A stretch of 49,763 nucleotides of DNA, taken from the NCBI GenBank assembly GCA_016284235.1, contig JAEEOK010000081.1, positions 1 through 49,763 on the forward strand, written 5' to 3'. The first letter of the stretch is position 1; every line of letters begins with the position of its first letter. The DNA comes from Succinivibrionaceae bacterium. GTDB lineage: Bacteria > Pseudomonadota > Gammaproteobacteria > Enterobacterales > Succinivibrionaceae. A program made the translations under genes and the position numbers. The notes under the pieces were generated by a model. The model saw nothing but the letters and a program-made list of their open reading frames with translations. It made no database searches and was not told the origin of the DNA. Shown here one piece after another: positions 1-7,423 of this stretch.

Positions 1-1
1 A

Positions 2-154
2 ATCCCCCTAAAATGGAGGATTCGTATATTAAAACTTAACAATAATGATGATTTTTTAAGTAAATTAGGTATTATCCTTTATGATATGGGCTATGCGAAC
101 ATAGTCCCAAAATTTGTGAATCTTTTATTTAAGCATAAGAATATTGTGAAGTGA
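2..154 (+). CDS. C-terminal end of an unknown protein (truncated by window edge)
   Basis: The frame starting at base 2 stays open for 50 codons and stops at TGA 152-154. The translation ends in a mix of hydrophobic and basic residues (…LSKLGIILYDMGYANIV…LLFKHKNIVK). It looks protein-like and is richer in A+T than the genes further right. I do not recognise the family. No start codon is needed because the gene would begin left of the window. The hairpin terminator at 276-310 lies about 120 bp downstream and could serve it. A chance open frame is possible in such AT-rich sequence. Confidence 0.35.
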   Translation: MPLKWRIRILKLNNNDDFLSKLGIILYDMGYANIVPKFVNLLFKHKNIVK

Positions 155-275
155 AGATTTTACAGCAGTGTAGCGGCGGAAATTGAAATTCTTGATTCAG
201 AAGTATCCGTTCATCAGTAGATTTCTTTTTTAACGTGACATCGTAAATAAGAAGAGGATGATAGATTCATTGAAA

Positions 276-310
276 AAAAAGAAGTCATTTAACGTAAATG
301 ACTTCTTTTT
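276..310. terminator. Bidirectional rho-independent terminator
   Basis: A perfect 16-bp inverted repeat (arms 276-291 and 295-310, loop ACG) with A-run and T-run at its ends works in both directions. It lies just beyond the stop of the minus-strand vWA gene and downstream of the plus-strand fragment at the window start. Confidence 0.85.
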
Positions 311-344
311 ATTACATTCAGAATTTTTTTCAGTGAATGTAAGA

Positions 345-1133
345 CTACTCGTCCTTTTCTATTTTTTCTTTCCATGAAGATGAGCCGACAGCACCGTCAG
401 GAGAAACGGCTGACTCAGCAAAATCAACCACTGCCTCATAATTGGCTCTTACTCCCTTGCCGGTATTTTTGTATTTGACTGCATTTTCCGGATTTATACC
501 AAGGGTTGAAGCTTCATGAGCTGCATCGATATTTGCACCCAGGAACACAAATTTCCAACCGTCTTTCTGGCGATCATCAATCATAGTTTTAATTGTACTC
601 TTCTGATATTCCTTGCTACTGTTTTCCATGCCGTCAGTGATAATTACAACTATAACCTGGGTATCCTTGGATTCCTTGAGATCTGGATATCCGGCGAGTT
701 TGGTTACGCTTTTCCCTACAGCATCAAGCAGGGCAGTGGTTCCTTCAGCCTGGTATTCTTTGGTTGTAATTTCTTTTACAGTATCCAGATCCTGACGATC
801 ATGAATTAACTTCATTTCATTATTGAAGAAAACGGTACTGACTCTGGCGGTAAATTTCTTGTCCTTGAATTTCTGGATCATGGAGTTGAAACCGCCGATT
901 GTATCGTCAGTCATAGAATACATAGATCCGCTCTTGTCAATGATCATCAGTATTTCTACTTTGGAAGAATTTATTTTGTCGATTACATCGCTCTGATTAT
1001 TTCCCTGAGCATCTGTATTTGCTGTATTTTCGGTTTTGGTACCCTCAGGCGGTTCTTCGGGAGGGGTGGCAAATGCGGAAATTGACAGTAAAGCTGATGC
1101 AGCAATGCACATAATTCCTTTAATAATATTCAT
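345..1133 (-). CDS. Secreted von Willebrand factor A domain protein
   Basis: Start chosen at 1133 because the SD AAGAGG lies 7 bp upstream and the protein then begins with a clean signal peptide (MNIIKGIMCIAASALLSISA, cleavage near AFA/TP). An upstream ATG at 1163 is in frame but has no SD. The 262-residue product has a short Pro/Glu/Thr/Asn-rich linker followed by one vWA domain. The MIDAS motif D-K-S-G-S is in 'MIIDKSGSM', and the later 'GTTALLDA' and 'ITDGMEN' match the family's second and third metal-site segments. vWA domains bind protein ligands through a divalent cation. Role unknown; periplasmic or surface location is inferred from the signal peptide. It is on the same strand as the large membrane protein at 1385-4387, but the terminator at 1337-1364 separates them. 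Confidence 0.85.
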   Translation of the reverse strand: MNIIKGIMCIAASALLSISAFATPPEEPPEGTKTENTANTDAQGNNQSDVIDKINSSKVEILMIIDKSGSMYSMTDDTIGGFNSMIQKFKDKKFTARVSTVFFNNEMKLIHDRQDLDTVKEITTKEYQAEGTTALLDAVGKSVTKLAGYPDLKESKDTQVIVVIITDGMENSSKEYQKSTIKTMIDDRQKDGWKFVFLGANIDAAHEASTLGINPENAVKYKNTGKGVRANYEAVVDFAESAVSPDGAVGSSSWKEKIEKDE

Positions 1134-1265
1134 GGCAAACCTCTTTTCACCCATGTCTAACATGTTAATGTTTCAGATCTTTTTCCAGATCCTGTTTATA
1201 TGATTTATTTTTGATGCAAATGTTCCGTGATACCTTCGGTAAATGTAGCAAAGTATGTTTCAGCA

Positions 1266-1294
1266 TTGACATACCCTGCCTAAAGGCGGGGATT
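1266..1294. mobile_element. Probable IS200/IS605-type terminal hairpin scar
   Basis: TTGACAT is followed by CCC-T-GCC, loop TAAA, GGC-GGGG and AT. This arrangement (TTGACAT then a short G/C hairpin with a TAAA/TTTA loop) resembles the subterminal hairpin at ends of many IS200/IS605 (tnpB) elements. No transposase gene is nearby, so it would be a solo end or a PATE-like remnant. The assignment rests on remembered resemblance, not a search. Confidence 0.4.
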
Positions 1295-1336
1295 ATATCC
1301 GCAGATAAAGGACGTGGTTTTACGGCACAATCAGAT

Positions 1337-1364
1337 AAAAAACTCCCGTTTTCATCCGGGAGCT
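1337..1364 (-). terminator. Rho-independent terminator of the large membrane protein gene
   Basis: Read on the minus strand: CTCCCG, loop GATGAAAA, CGGGAG, then TTTTTT. It starts about 20 bp after the stop codon at 1385. Confidence 0.8.
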
Positions 1365-1384
1365 TCCGTGTATTGTGATTTCTG

Positions 1385-4300
1385 CTATTCCTTATCGGAA
1401 AGTGATACTGAAATCGAGCCTAGATTGAATTTTCTTATCTTTTTCGTTGTCTTTTTCTTCGGCTTGGTCTGCGAAACCGGCTCTTCTGCAGGTCTTTCAA
1501 CTTCAAGATTAATTGAATCTGCATATTGCTCGGAAGTTCTGTTGGTATCAGTACTCTTGCTTCCCTGTGACGCAAATGAATCATCTGTCATGGATGATAA
1601 ATCAAGTACTCCATCGTCTGAGGACAGATCCAGAACAGTTTCGCTGTTAACAGTATTCTGCTGGCTTCCATGATCAAAAGTAGAAAAATCATTGGCAAAC
1701 ATGTCAAGATTAATTTCCTCTCCTAAAGCACTTTCCAAATCTATTTCCGGCTCTTCATCAATGGCGGTTTCAATTTTCTTTGATTTTCTGGCGAGTTCCT
1801 CCAGCGGATCTTTTAACTTTGGTTTAGACACTCCTGCCGTCTGAATAGGTTGAGCTGAAACTTCGCTTTCAAAAAAATCCTGCATCTTCGGCTGATTGTT
1901 AGCTGTCTGCTCGACTGCAGGCTGAACCATTTCTTCGTTGGCAAAAAAGTTCTGTGTTTCCGTTTTTTCTGCCGGTTCTGCAGGCTGAACCATTTCCTCA
2001 TTTGCAAAGAAATTCTGGCTTTCCTTTTGAACCGCCGGTTCTGCAGGCTGAACCATTTCCTCATTTGCAAAGAAATTCTGGCTTTCCTTTTGAATCGCCG
2101 GCTCTGAAGGCTGAACCATTTCCTCATTTGCAAAGAAATTCTGGCTTTCCTTTTGAACCGCCGGCTCTGAAGGCTGAACCATTTCCTCATTTGCAAAGAA
2201 ATTCTGGTTTTCCTTTTGAACTGCCGCTTCTGCAGGCTGAACCATCTCCTCGCTGGCAAAGAAACTCTGGACTTTAGGCTGTACGACAGGTTCCTGCTTA
2301 GTTTCAGCCTTTTTCTCTTTAGGTTTGTCACCGGCAAGTGTAAATTTCACTGACGGCTTGGTAGATACCGGTTCCGGCTGCTTTTTAGTTTCTTTTTGCG
2401 CACTTTCGGCAAGGTCGGACTTCTGAGCCTGTTTCATCTTAATCAGAAGTTCATTGCTTCTAGCTTTACGCTCCTCCTCCTGGCGCTTTTTCTCCTGTTC
2501 AGCTTTAATTTCCTCATCAGTTTTCGTTAAATCTTCAGGATTAATCTGAGGCTCACTGCTGGCTGGCTCCTCAGCGGCGGCAGGCTCGTTGTTAACAACA
2601 GGCTTCTCTTTTTCCTGTTTGGACTGTTTTGGCTGCTTCGGTTCTTCTGCTTTCTTGGCGGGTGCAGAGAACTCCTCGTCTCTCTGAGCCTTGATCATCT
2701 CGTTTGCCTTGAGATTGCTCTCTGCCACTTTTTCCTTCGGTGCACTAAGTGCTGAAGCAATGGCATCCGGAGCACTCTGTGATGCTATATTTTCAAGAGC
2801 GGCCTTTCTTCTGTTGCGTTCCTCTTCGCTGAGGTTCTTGTTCTTTTCTTCAAGTTCTTTTGCAAGGTTTTCCGCATCTCTTTGATTTTTGTATGCGGCA
2901 CGGCGTCTGGCCATTCTTTCCGCTTCGATTTCAGCAAGGAGCTCGTCGCTTTCTCCGCTGAGAGAAATATTTGCATTTTCCTGCTGGTGTTTTTCCAGCT
3001 CTTCCTGCTCCCGCAGCGCCTCCTCCTCCTTCTGCTTTTTGATTTTCTGTTTTTTGATTGCTAAGAATAAAAATATGAGCAGCCCGGCAACGGCACATGC
3101 ACCAGCTATCAGAATGTATTTATAATCTTCCTTTTCGTATTCGTTTTTATTTACGACTGCTGAAGGTTTGGATGAATTCTTCTTGTCATCCTTGCCGTCT
3201 GCCGGAATAGCCTGCGATGCCACGAGAGATTTTGCTGTTGATTTGTCTACAACATAATGCATTGTTGCCGGAATTTTATCGCCGGCTTCTATCGCCTGCA
3301 TATACCCGAAGATATTGTTTGATTTATGGAGCATCTCGCTGTCATAAAACTGCTTGAAAAGATATGAATTCAGCTTCTGATTCATATTCTGATTGTTAAA
3401 AAGCTGCTCCAGTGTTGATTCCTCACCTGTAATTATAAGGTATGTCTTGAATTCATATTTATTTGTAGGCAGACGCTTGATAACTACTTTGATTGAGCCT
3501 TCAGAACATGAAGATACAAGTGTATATGTGTCAACATCGGAGTTTTCTTTAGGTTTCTTGCATTTGTGGTATGCTCCGGCTAGAACATTCCTTACCTGTT
3601 TTGCAATTCCGTCAATTGTCTCCATTTCACTCAGGTGCATGGTTGCCAGAAACTTTTCGTTGGTCGTAGGAAGTTTCAGGAAAAATTTCATGCCCTGGTT
3701 GGTAATATCTATATTCTCAACCTCGACAGGAGGTGCTATATCGGGACCTGACCAGAAATTTTCTCTGTCTGCTGTAATTTTTATGAGTCCCTCAAGATCT
3801 ATGTCTTTAAGGTTGTCGTCAATGTGGTGGTTGAGGGTTGTCTTCTGTGGAATATTGAAGTTTTCAAAAAATCCGAGTTTATAGTTGGCATAGTTTATCA
3901 TTTCGCCCATTTCATCGGATGCTGGACTGTCTCCGGATTTTGCAGACATTACCATGATACGGTAGAAGTCGCTTGGAAGATTGTTCATATCCTCAAACTG
4001 TGTGGCCACAACCATCACAGTGGAATCCTGGTTTCTGATGCATGTAAAGGCGAAGGATGCAAAATTTTTGAGCATAAGATCATTCTGGCAGCTCTGCAAC
4101 AGATCATCAGGGTTATTCTTTCTGTATTTATAAATTTTGTCAGCAAGAATTTCATATACTTGCTTACCATTTGACTGCAGAAATTCTACTGACAGGGACA
4201 TGTTTGGCACACGATCATTGGCAAAAATTATTTTGTTTTCGCTTTCCTCTTTTACGTAGTAATTCTCAGGGAGAGGTGCTGTTTCATAAATAGGATCTAG

Positions 4301-4387
4301 TATGTCGTTTTTACCCTGTACGCCGGCTCCAAGACAGGTACCGATGCTCAATGTGGAAAGTAGCAGTGCAAATAATGTTTTTTTCAT
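1385..4387 (-). CDS. Large single-span membrane protein with periplasmic domain and repeat-rich cytoplasmic tail (FimV/HubP-like layout)
   Basis: Start set at 4387 (1000 aa): it gives a typical signal sequence (MKKTLFALLLSTLSIGTCLG) and removes 17 polar residues of the longer frame that begins at 4438. Visible layout: signal peptide 1-20; a soluble region to about 420 with four or so cysteines; one membrane span about 424-445 (YILIAGACAVAGLLIFLFLA); a highly charged coiled-coil stretch (KKQKIKKQKEEEALREQEE); a Pro/Glu/Lys linker; six 21-residue repeats; and an acidic tail ending in Lys-rich residues. No enzyme motif is visible. The topology resembles FimV/HubP polar hub proteins, but I see no LysM or TPR signature, so this is an analogy. 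A terminator follows at 1337-1364. The reading frame is certain; the function is unknown. Confidence 0.75.
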   Translation of the reverse strand: MKKTLFALLLSTLSIGTCLGAGVQGKNDILDPIYETAPLPENYYVKEESENKIIFANDRVPNMSLSVEFLQSNGKQVYEILADKIYKYRKNNPDDLLQSCQNDLMLKNFASFAFTCIRNQDSTVMVVATQFEDMNNLPSDFYRIMVMSAKSGDSPASDEMGEMINYANYKLGFFENFNIPQKTTLNHHIDDNLKDIDLEGLIKITADRENFWSGPDIAPPVEVENIDITNQGMKFFLKLPTTNEKFLATMHLSEMETIDGIAKQVRNVLAGAYHKCKKPKENSDVDTYTLVSSCSEGSIKVVIKRLPTNKYEFKTYLIITGEESTLEQLFNNQNMNQKLNSYLFKQFYDSEMLHKSNNIFGYMQAIEAGDKIPATMHYVVDKSTAKSLVASQAIPADGKDDKKNSSKPSAVVNKNEYEKEDYKYILIAGACAVAGLLIFLFLAIKKQKIKKQKEEEALREQEELEKHQQENANISLSGESDELLAEIEAERMARRRAAYKNQRDAENLAKELEEKNKNLSEEERNRRKAALENIASQSAPDAIASALSAPKEKVAESNLKANEMIKAQRDEEFSAPAKKAEEPKQPKQSKQEKEKPVVNNEPAAAEEPASSEPQINPEDLTKTDEEIKAEQEKKRQEEERKARSNELLIKMKQAQKSDLAESAQKETKKQPEPVSTKPSVKFTLAGDKPKEKKAETKQEPVVQPKVQSFFASEEMVQPAEAAVQKENQNFFANEEMVQPSEPAVQKESQNFFANEEMVQPSEPAIQKESQNFFANEEMVQPAEPAVQKESQNFFANEEMVQPAEPAEKTETQNFFANEEMVQPAVEQTANNQPKMQDFFESEVSAQPIQTAGVSKPKLKDPLEELARKSKKIETAIDEEPEIDLESALGEEINLDMFANDFSTFDHGSQQNTVNSETVLDLSSDDGVLDLSSMTDDSFASQGSKSTDTNRTSEQYADSINLEVERPAEEPVSQTKPKKKTTKKIRKFNLGSISVSLSDKE
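1892..2269 (-). repeat. Six tandem 63-bp repeats inside a coding region
   Basis: Each unit encodes 21 residues of the form QNFFANEEMVQP-(A/S)-EPA-(V/I)-QKES. Six full units occupy 1892-2269, and a decayed seventh (DFFESEVSAQP) follows at about 1850-1891. The central units are nearly identical at DNA level, pointing to recent expansion or ongoing homogenisation. Phase is exact (63 = 21 x 3), so copy-number change keeps the frame. Long open frames on other strands here are by-products of the repeat. Confidence 0.95.
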
Positions 4388-4604
4388 GTCTGTTTTACCT
4401 GAATCTGCATCAAGAATGATTTGCTTATGATTACGCAATTATGGAGTATTTTATATGTAACCTTGTGGATGTATTGAGAATTTGATAGCATTTTTTTCAA
4501 AAAAACATTGCACAGTGCCTGAAAATACGATTTACGGAACTTATTAACCTGTGTTTTAAACCGCAGGAAACGTAAAACGGTGAAAATCTCATGAAGATAT
4601 CAGA

Positions 4605-4748
4605 CTGCATGGTATGGTGGGGCGTATCCGTCTTTTGACATAACATGGCGCCTGTGATTCGTACTGCGCATTGATGCAAACGAACCGTTCAGCCGCTACC
4701 CCGTAAGGCGCAGCGGCCGGCTGTGTGAACCCCCGCTCCAGGCGGATG
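4605..4748 (+). mobile_element. Probable IS200/IS605 right-end scar with decayed tnpB 3' tail; gap between genes
   Basis: The 362-bp gap between the large protein start (4387) and the thiI stop (4750) has no gene. Its right part holds a stacked stem: GTTCA/TGAAC (4687-4691 with 4726-4730) enclosing GCCGCT/AGCGGC (4692-4697 with 4712-4717). A second small hairpin CCGC/GCGG (4733-4745) follows within 'GAACCCCCGCTCCAGGCGG'. This resembles the right end of tnpB-type elements. An open reading of about 27 residues ending in TAA spans 4671-4753 and could be a broken tnpB tail. Inference from resemblance only. Confidence 0.4.
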
Positions 4749-4749
4749 G

Positions 4750-6336
4750 TTAATTTCTGTTTCTGTTGAAAATCATCACGTTTTCATATCCCTTGTCTCT
4801 GAGATACAGGGCGTGTATTCTGCTCATGACGCCGTTATTGCAGAACAAGAGATATCGTTTGCTCTGATCCAGATCGCCGAATGCAGTAGACAGCTTATAG
4901 AAGGGGATCTGCAGTATTGTTATGTTTTCAAAACTGATAGGACTGTCCTCAATTTCTTCCTGTGAACGTATATCGATAATGACATCACCGTCGCTTATGG
5001 CGGTAACTGTTTCGACCTCCTTGACTATTTCATCCGTTTGCTTTCCTATGTCTTTGATGTCCGTGCATACGGCATTTTCAACAGCCTTGTTCAGAATACT
5101 AAAGTTGAATTTTTTTTCTTCCTCAACAACGGCAGACAGTTTTGCGTGCACATCGGGTTTTTTGGAAATGACGCCGCAGTATTCCGGCATTGATTCTGCT
5201 ATCTGATCCGTACCGATGAGACGACTTTCGTCTATAATGTCCTGTTTGTCTGCGGCAATAAGCGGTCTAAGGATCATCTTGCTGGTTGATTCTGTTATAA
5301 CCCCGAGATTGGTTAGCGTCTGACTTGAAACCTGACCGACGCTTTCACCGGTAACCAGGGCTTTGGCATCCGCCAGATCTGCAATTACTGACGCTGCCCT
5401 CATCATCATGCGCTTAAGCACCACCCCCATGAGATGAGGATTGATGTTCTCCAGTATTTCCCCGACAACCTCCTCAAAAGGTATGGAGTAGAATTTAACT
5501 CTGTGTGATGATCCGAATCTGTTCCACAGATAGTATGCCTCCTGCTTTACTCCGGTTTCGTGCTGTTTCCCGCCCATGTTGAAGAAGCAGTAGTGAACGC
5601 GGCATCCTCGCTTTATAAATCTGAATGAGGACACTCCTGAATCAAAACCTCCGGAAATAAGGCTCAGAACGTCCTCCTGGGTTCCTAGAGGATATCCTCC
5701 AAGACCTTTGTATATTTCCTTGATCAGGTAAAGTCGGTCTCCGTCTATTTCAAGATTGATCTGAATATCGGGATTTTTGAGTTTGACGCCTGCTGATTCA
5801 AGATTCTGATTAAGACCTCCTCCGACATATTTTTCAACGTCCACTGATGTGAAATCCTGAGTCCCCTTGCGTTTAACTCTTACGCAGAAGGTTTTTCCTT
5901 TAAGTCTGTTTCTGTACAGTTCAAGAGTTTGAAGGTATATATCATGCATATCAGTGTAGCTTGAACTGTGTACTTCGAGGATGGCATGAATTCCTGGAAT
6001 ATTTGAAAGTATTCCCACGAGACCGCTGTGATCACTGTACTCGGCTGTCCTTACGATGATTTTGTCCCATTCCGAGCTTATTCTGCTGTCAATACCGAAG
6101 TGCTTGAGAACATTTCTGATATTGTTGTTAAGCTGCCTTATCATAACCTTTCTGACGGTCTGACTTTTGATGATGATTTCAGGAAAAAGTTTAATCAGAA
6201 ACATGTTAGGATAGACAGAGTCTATCAGTTCGCAGCCGTATGATATATTCGACATTTCTGCTTCTGTACTGCTGCTGACGGATAAATTATTCTCAAAGTC
6301 CTGGCTTTGTGTGATATTCTGCTTTTCTTGGCTCAT
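4750..6336 (-). CDS. thiI: tRNA 4-thiouridine sulfurtransferase ThiI
   Basis: ThiI adenylates U8 of tRNA and transfers sulfur to it from a persulfide delivered by IscS; the rhodanese domain also donates sulfur for thiazole synthesis. Visible domains: ferredoxin-like/THUMP region about 45-210, PP-loop ATPase with 'LISGGFDSGVSS' near 226-237, the conserved Cys in 'MPEYCGVISK' near 387, and a C-terminal rhodanese domain with the active Cys in 'LLFCNNGVMSR' near 499. Both cysteines used in the E. coli mechanism are present. The product is 528 aa against about 482 in E. coli; the difference is a Ser/Glu/Asn-rich N-terminal extension of about 44 residues before 'MFLIKLFPEI'. The true start could be 6204, but that ATG has no good SD either. 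Confidence 0.95.
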   Translation of the reverse strand: MSQEKQNITQSQDFENNLSVSSSTEAEMSNISYGCELIDSVYPNMFLIKLFPEIIIKSQTVRKVMIRQLNNNIRNVLKHFGIDSRISSEWDKIIVRTAEYSDHSGLVGILSNIPGIHAILEVHSSSYTDMHDIYLQTLELYRNRLKGKTFCVRVKRKGTQDFTSVDVEKYVGGGLNQNLESAGVKLKNPDIQINLEIDGDRLYLIKEIYKGLGGYPLGTQEDVLSLISGGFDSGVSSFRFIKRGCRVHYCFFNMGGKQHETGVKQEAYYLWNRFGSSHRVKFYSIPFEEVVGEILENINPHLMGVVLKRMMMRAASVIADLADAKALVTGESVGQVSSQTLTNLGVITESTSKMILRPLIAADKQDIIDESRLIGTDQIAESMPEYCGVISKKPDVHAKLSAVVEEEKKFNFSILNKAVENAVCTDIKDIGKQTDEIVKEVETVTAISDGDVIIDIRSQEEIEDSPISFENITILQIPFYKLSTAFGDLDQSKRYLLFCNNGVMSRIHALYLRDKGYENVMIFNRNRN

Positions 6337-6757
6337 AACTGCGCTTTAAATATTTAGTTTCATTGAAAATTGGAGAAAAAAATTTCTGTCAGGAAGTCTC
6401 ATAACTGAATTTCAGAATTTACCGGATAAATGCGTGCCTGCATATTTCTTTAAGCCCGTATGCCTGCTGCATGCAAATTACCGCGAATTCTTTACGTTTA
6501 TTACGATGACCTGACGTTTTCGGTTTGCTGTGAACTACCCATACCACTGATGAGAGCCGGTTTCAGGTCAAATTTTTAAAATTTTACGAATTGGCAGAAA
6601 TTCAGACTGTCTGAGAACTTTTGTTTTTCCACGGGAATTATATCACGTTGATCACGAAACTATGATTAATGTTTCCTCAGCTCACTTTGGCACTGGTTTT
6701 ATGGTGTAGAATGAATCATAAATGTTGAGTTTTCTGCGAATCAGTAAGGAGTTTGAG
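6337..6757. other. Divergent intergenic region, no gene seen
   Basis: This 421-bp stretch lies between the thiI start (minus) and the oxidoreductase start (plus), so it must carry both promoters; I could not assign either with confidence. It holds an 8-bp perfect inverted repeat, TGACCTGA (6507-6514) and TCAGGTCA (6563-6570), 48 bp apart. A long-loop stem or paired operator half-sites are both possible. Confidence 0.4.
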
Positions 6758-7276
6758 ATGAAAACGCTCATAGTTTTTTCCCACAGTTATTATCAGCAGT
6801 CCAGAATAAACCGCAGTATGCTGGAGACGGCGAATACTGTTCCCGATGTTACAATCCGCAATCTGGACGGACTGTACGGCACTGATTTCAGCGAGATTGA
6901 TGTGGAAACGGAACAGAAACAACTTTCTGAAAACAACCGTATAGTTTTTCAGGCTCCGGTTTTCTGGTTTAACGTTCCTCCGATGCTTAAGGCATACATG
7001 GACAGAGTATTTGCTCACGGATGGGCATACGGAAGCGGTGGACATGCCCTGGCGGGAAAACAGTTTCAACTTGTGATTTCAGCCGGCAGTCCTCAGGATA
7101 AATACAGGAAGGGAGGACTGATGCTGGAGGAACTGTTTAAGCCGGTCCTTACCTCTGCAGCTTTTGTAGGCATGGTTGTGCAGCAGCCTATGATAACCTA
7201 CGGATGTATGGGTATGACTGAGGAAAATCTCAGACAGGTTTGTCAGAATTACAAGAAACTGCTTCAGAGCAACTGA
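6758..7276 (+). CDS. Flavodoxin-fold NAD(P)H:quinone oxidoreductase (KefF/YheR/MdaB type)
   Basis: Start at 6758 follows the SD TAAGGAG (6746-6751); an ATG at 6722 upstream lacks an SD. The 172-aa product opens with a beta-strand and phosphate-binding loop (LIVFSHSYYQQS). It has 'VFQAPVFWFNVPPMLKAYMDRVFAHGWAYG', typical of FMN/FAD-binding NQO-like reductases that partner Kef potassium channels or detoxify quinones. 'GGHALAGK' and the C-terminal Gly-rich region also fit. It stands between thiI and a lipoprotein gene; no kef gene is visible, so a stand-alone quinone reductase is the safest reading. Confidence 0.8.
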   Translation: MKTLIVFSHSYYQQSRINRSMLETANTVPDVTIRNLDGLYGTDFSEIDVETEQKQLSENNRIVFQAPVFWFNVPPMLKAYMDRVFAHGWAYGSGGHALAGKQFQLVISAGSPQDKYRKGGLMLEELFKPVLTSAAFVGMVVQQPMITYGCMGMTEENLRQVCQNYKKLLQSN

Positions 7277-7423
7277 GGTCAACGGCTCTGTTTAATGTTG
7301 TCCTGAACGGTATGAGCACTGTCTTCATAACGGGCGGTGCTTTGGGTCCGCGCTGTCGTTCTCAGCTCTTTGATGAAGATTTTCTTCAAAATCTTTCTTA
7401 AATTTTTAGCACGGGTTTTTTAT

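Noticed and set aside
1892-2269. Possible CRISPR-like array
   Set aside because: Units are contiguous, 63 bp long, in coding phase and have no unique spacers. No cas genes are present.
1813-2337. Long open frames on both strands across the repeat region of the large protein gene
   Set aside because: They come from the 63-bp periodicity; their translations are low-complexity shadows of the real frame.
4497-4679. 60-codon minus-strand ORF
   Set aside because: Low-quality composition with no SD, and it overlaps the IS-like scar.
6547-6570. Hammerhead-like CTGATGAG core
   Set aside because: No GAAA core at the right distance and no three-stem closure on either strand.
6525-6570. A third IS605-like end (TGTGAACTACCC)
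   Set aside because: Only a short string resembles known ends; no terminal hairpin forms.
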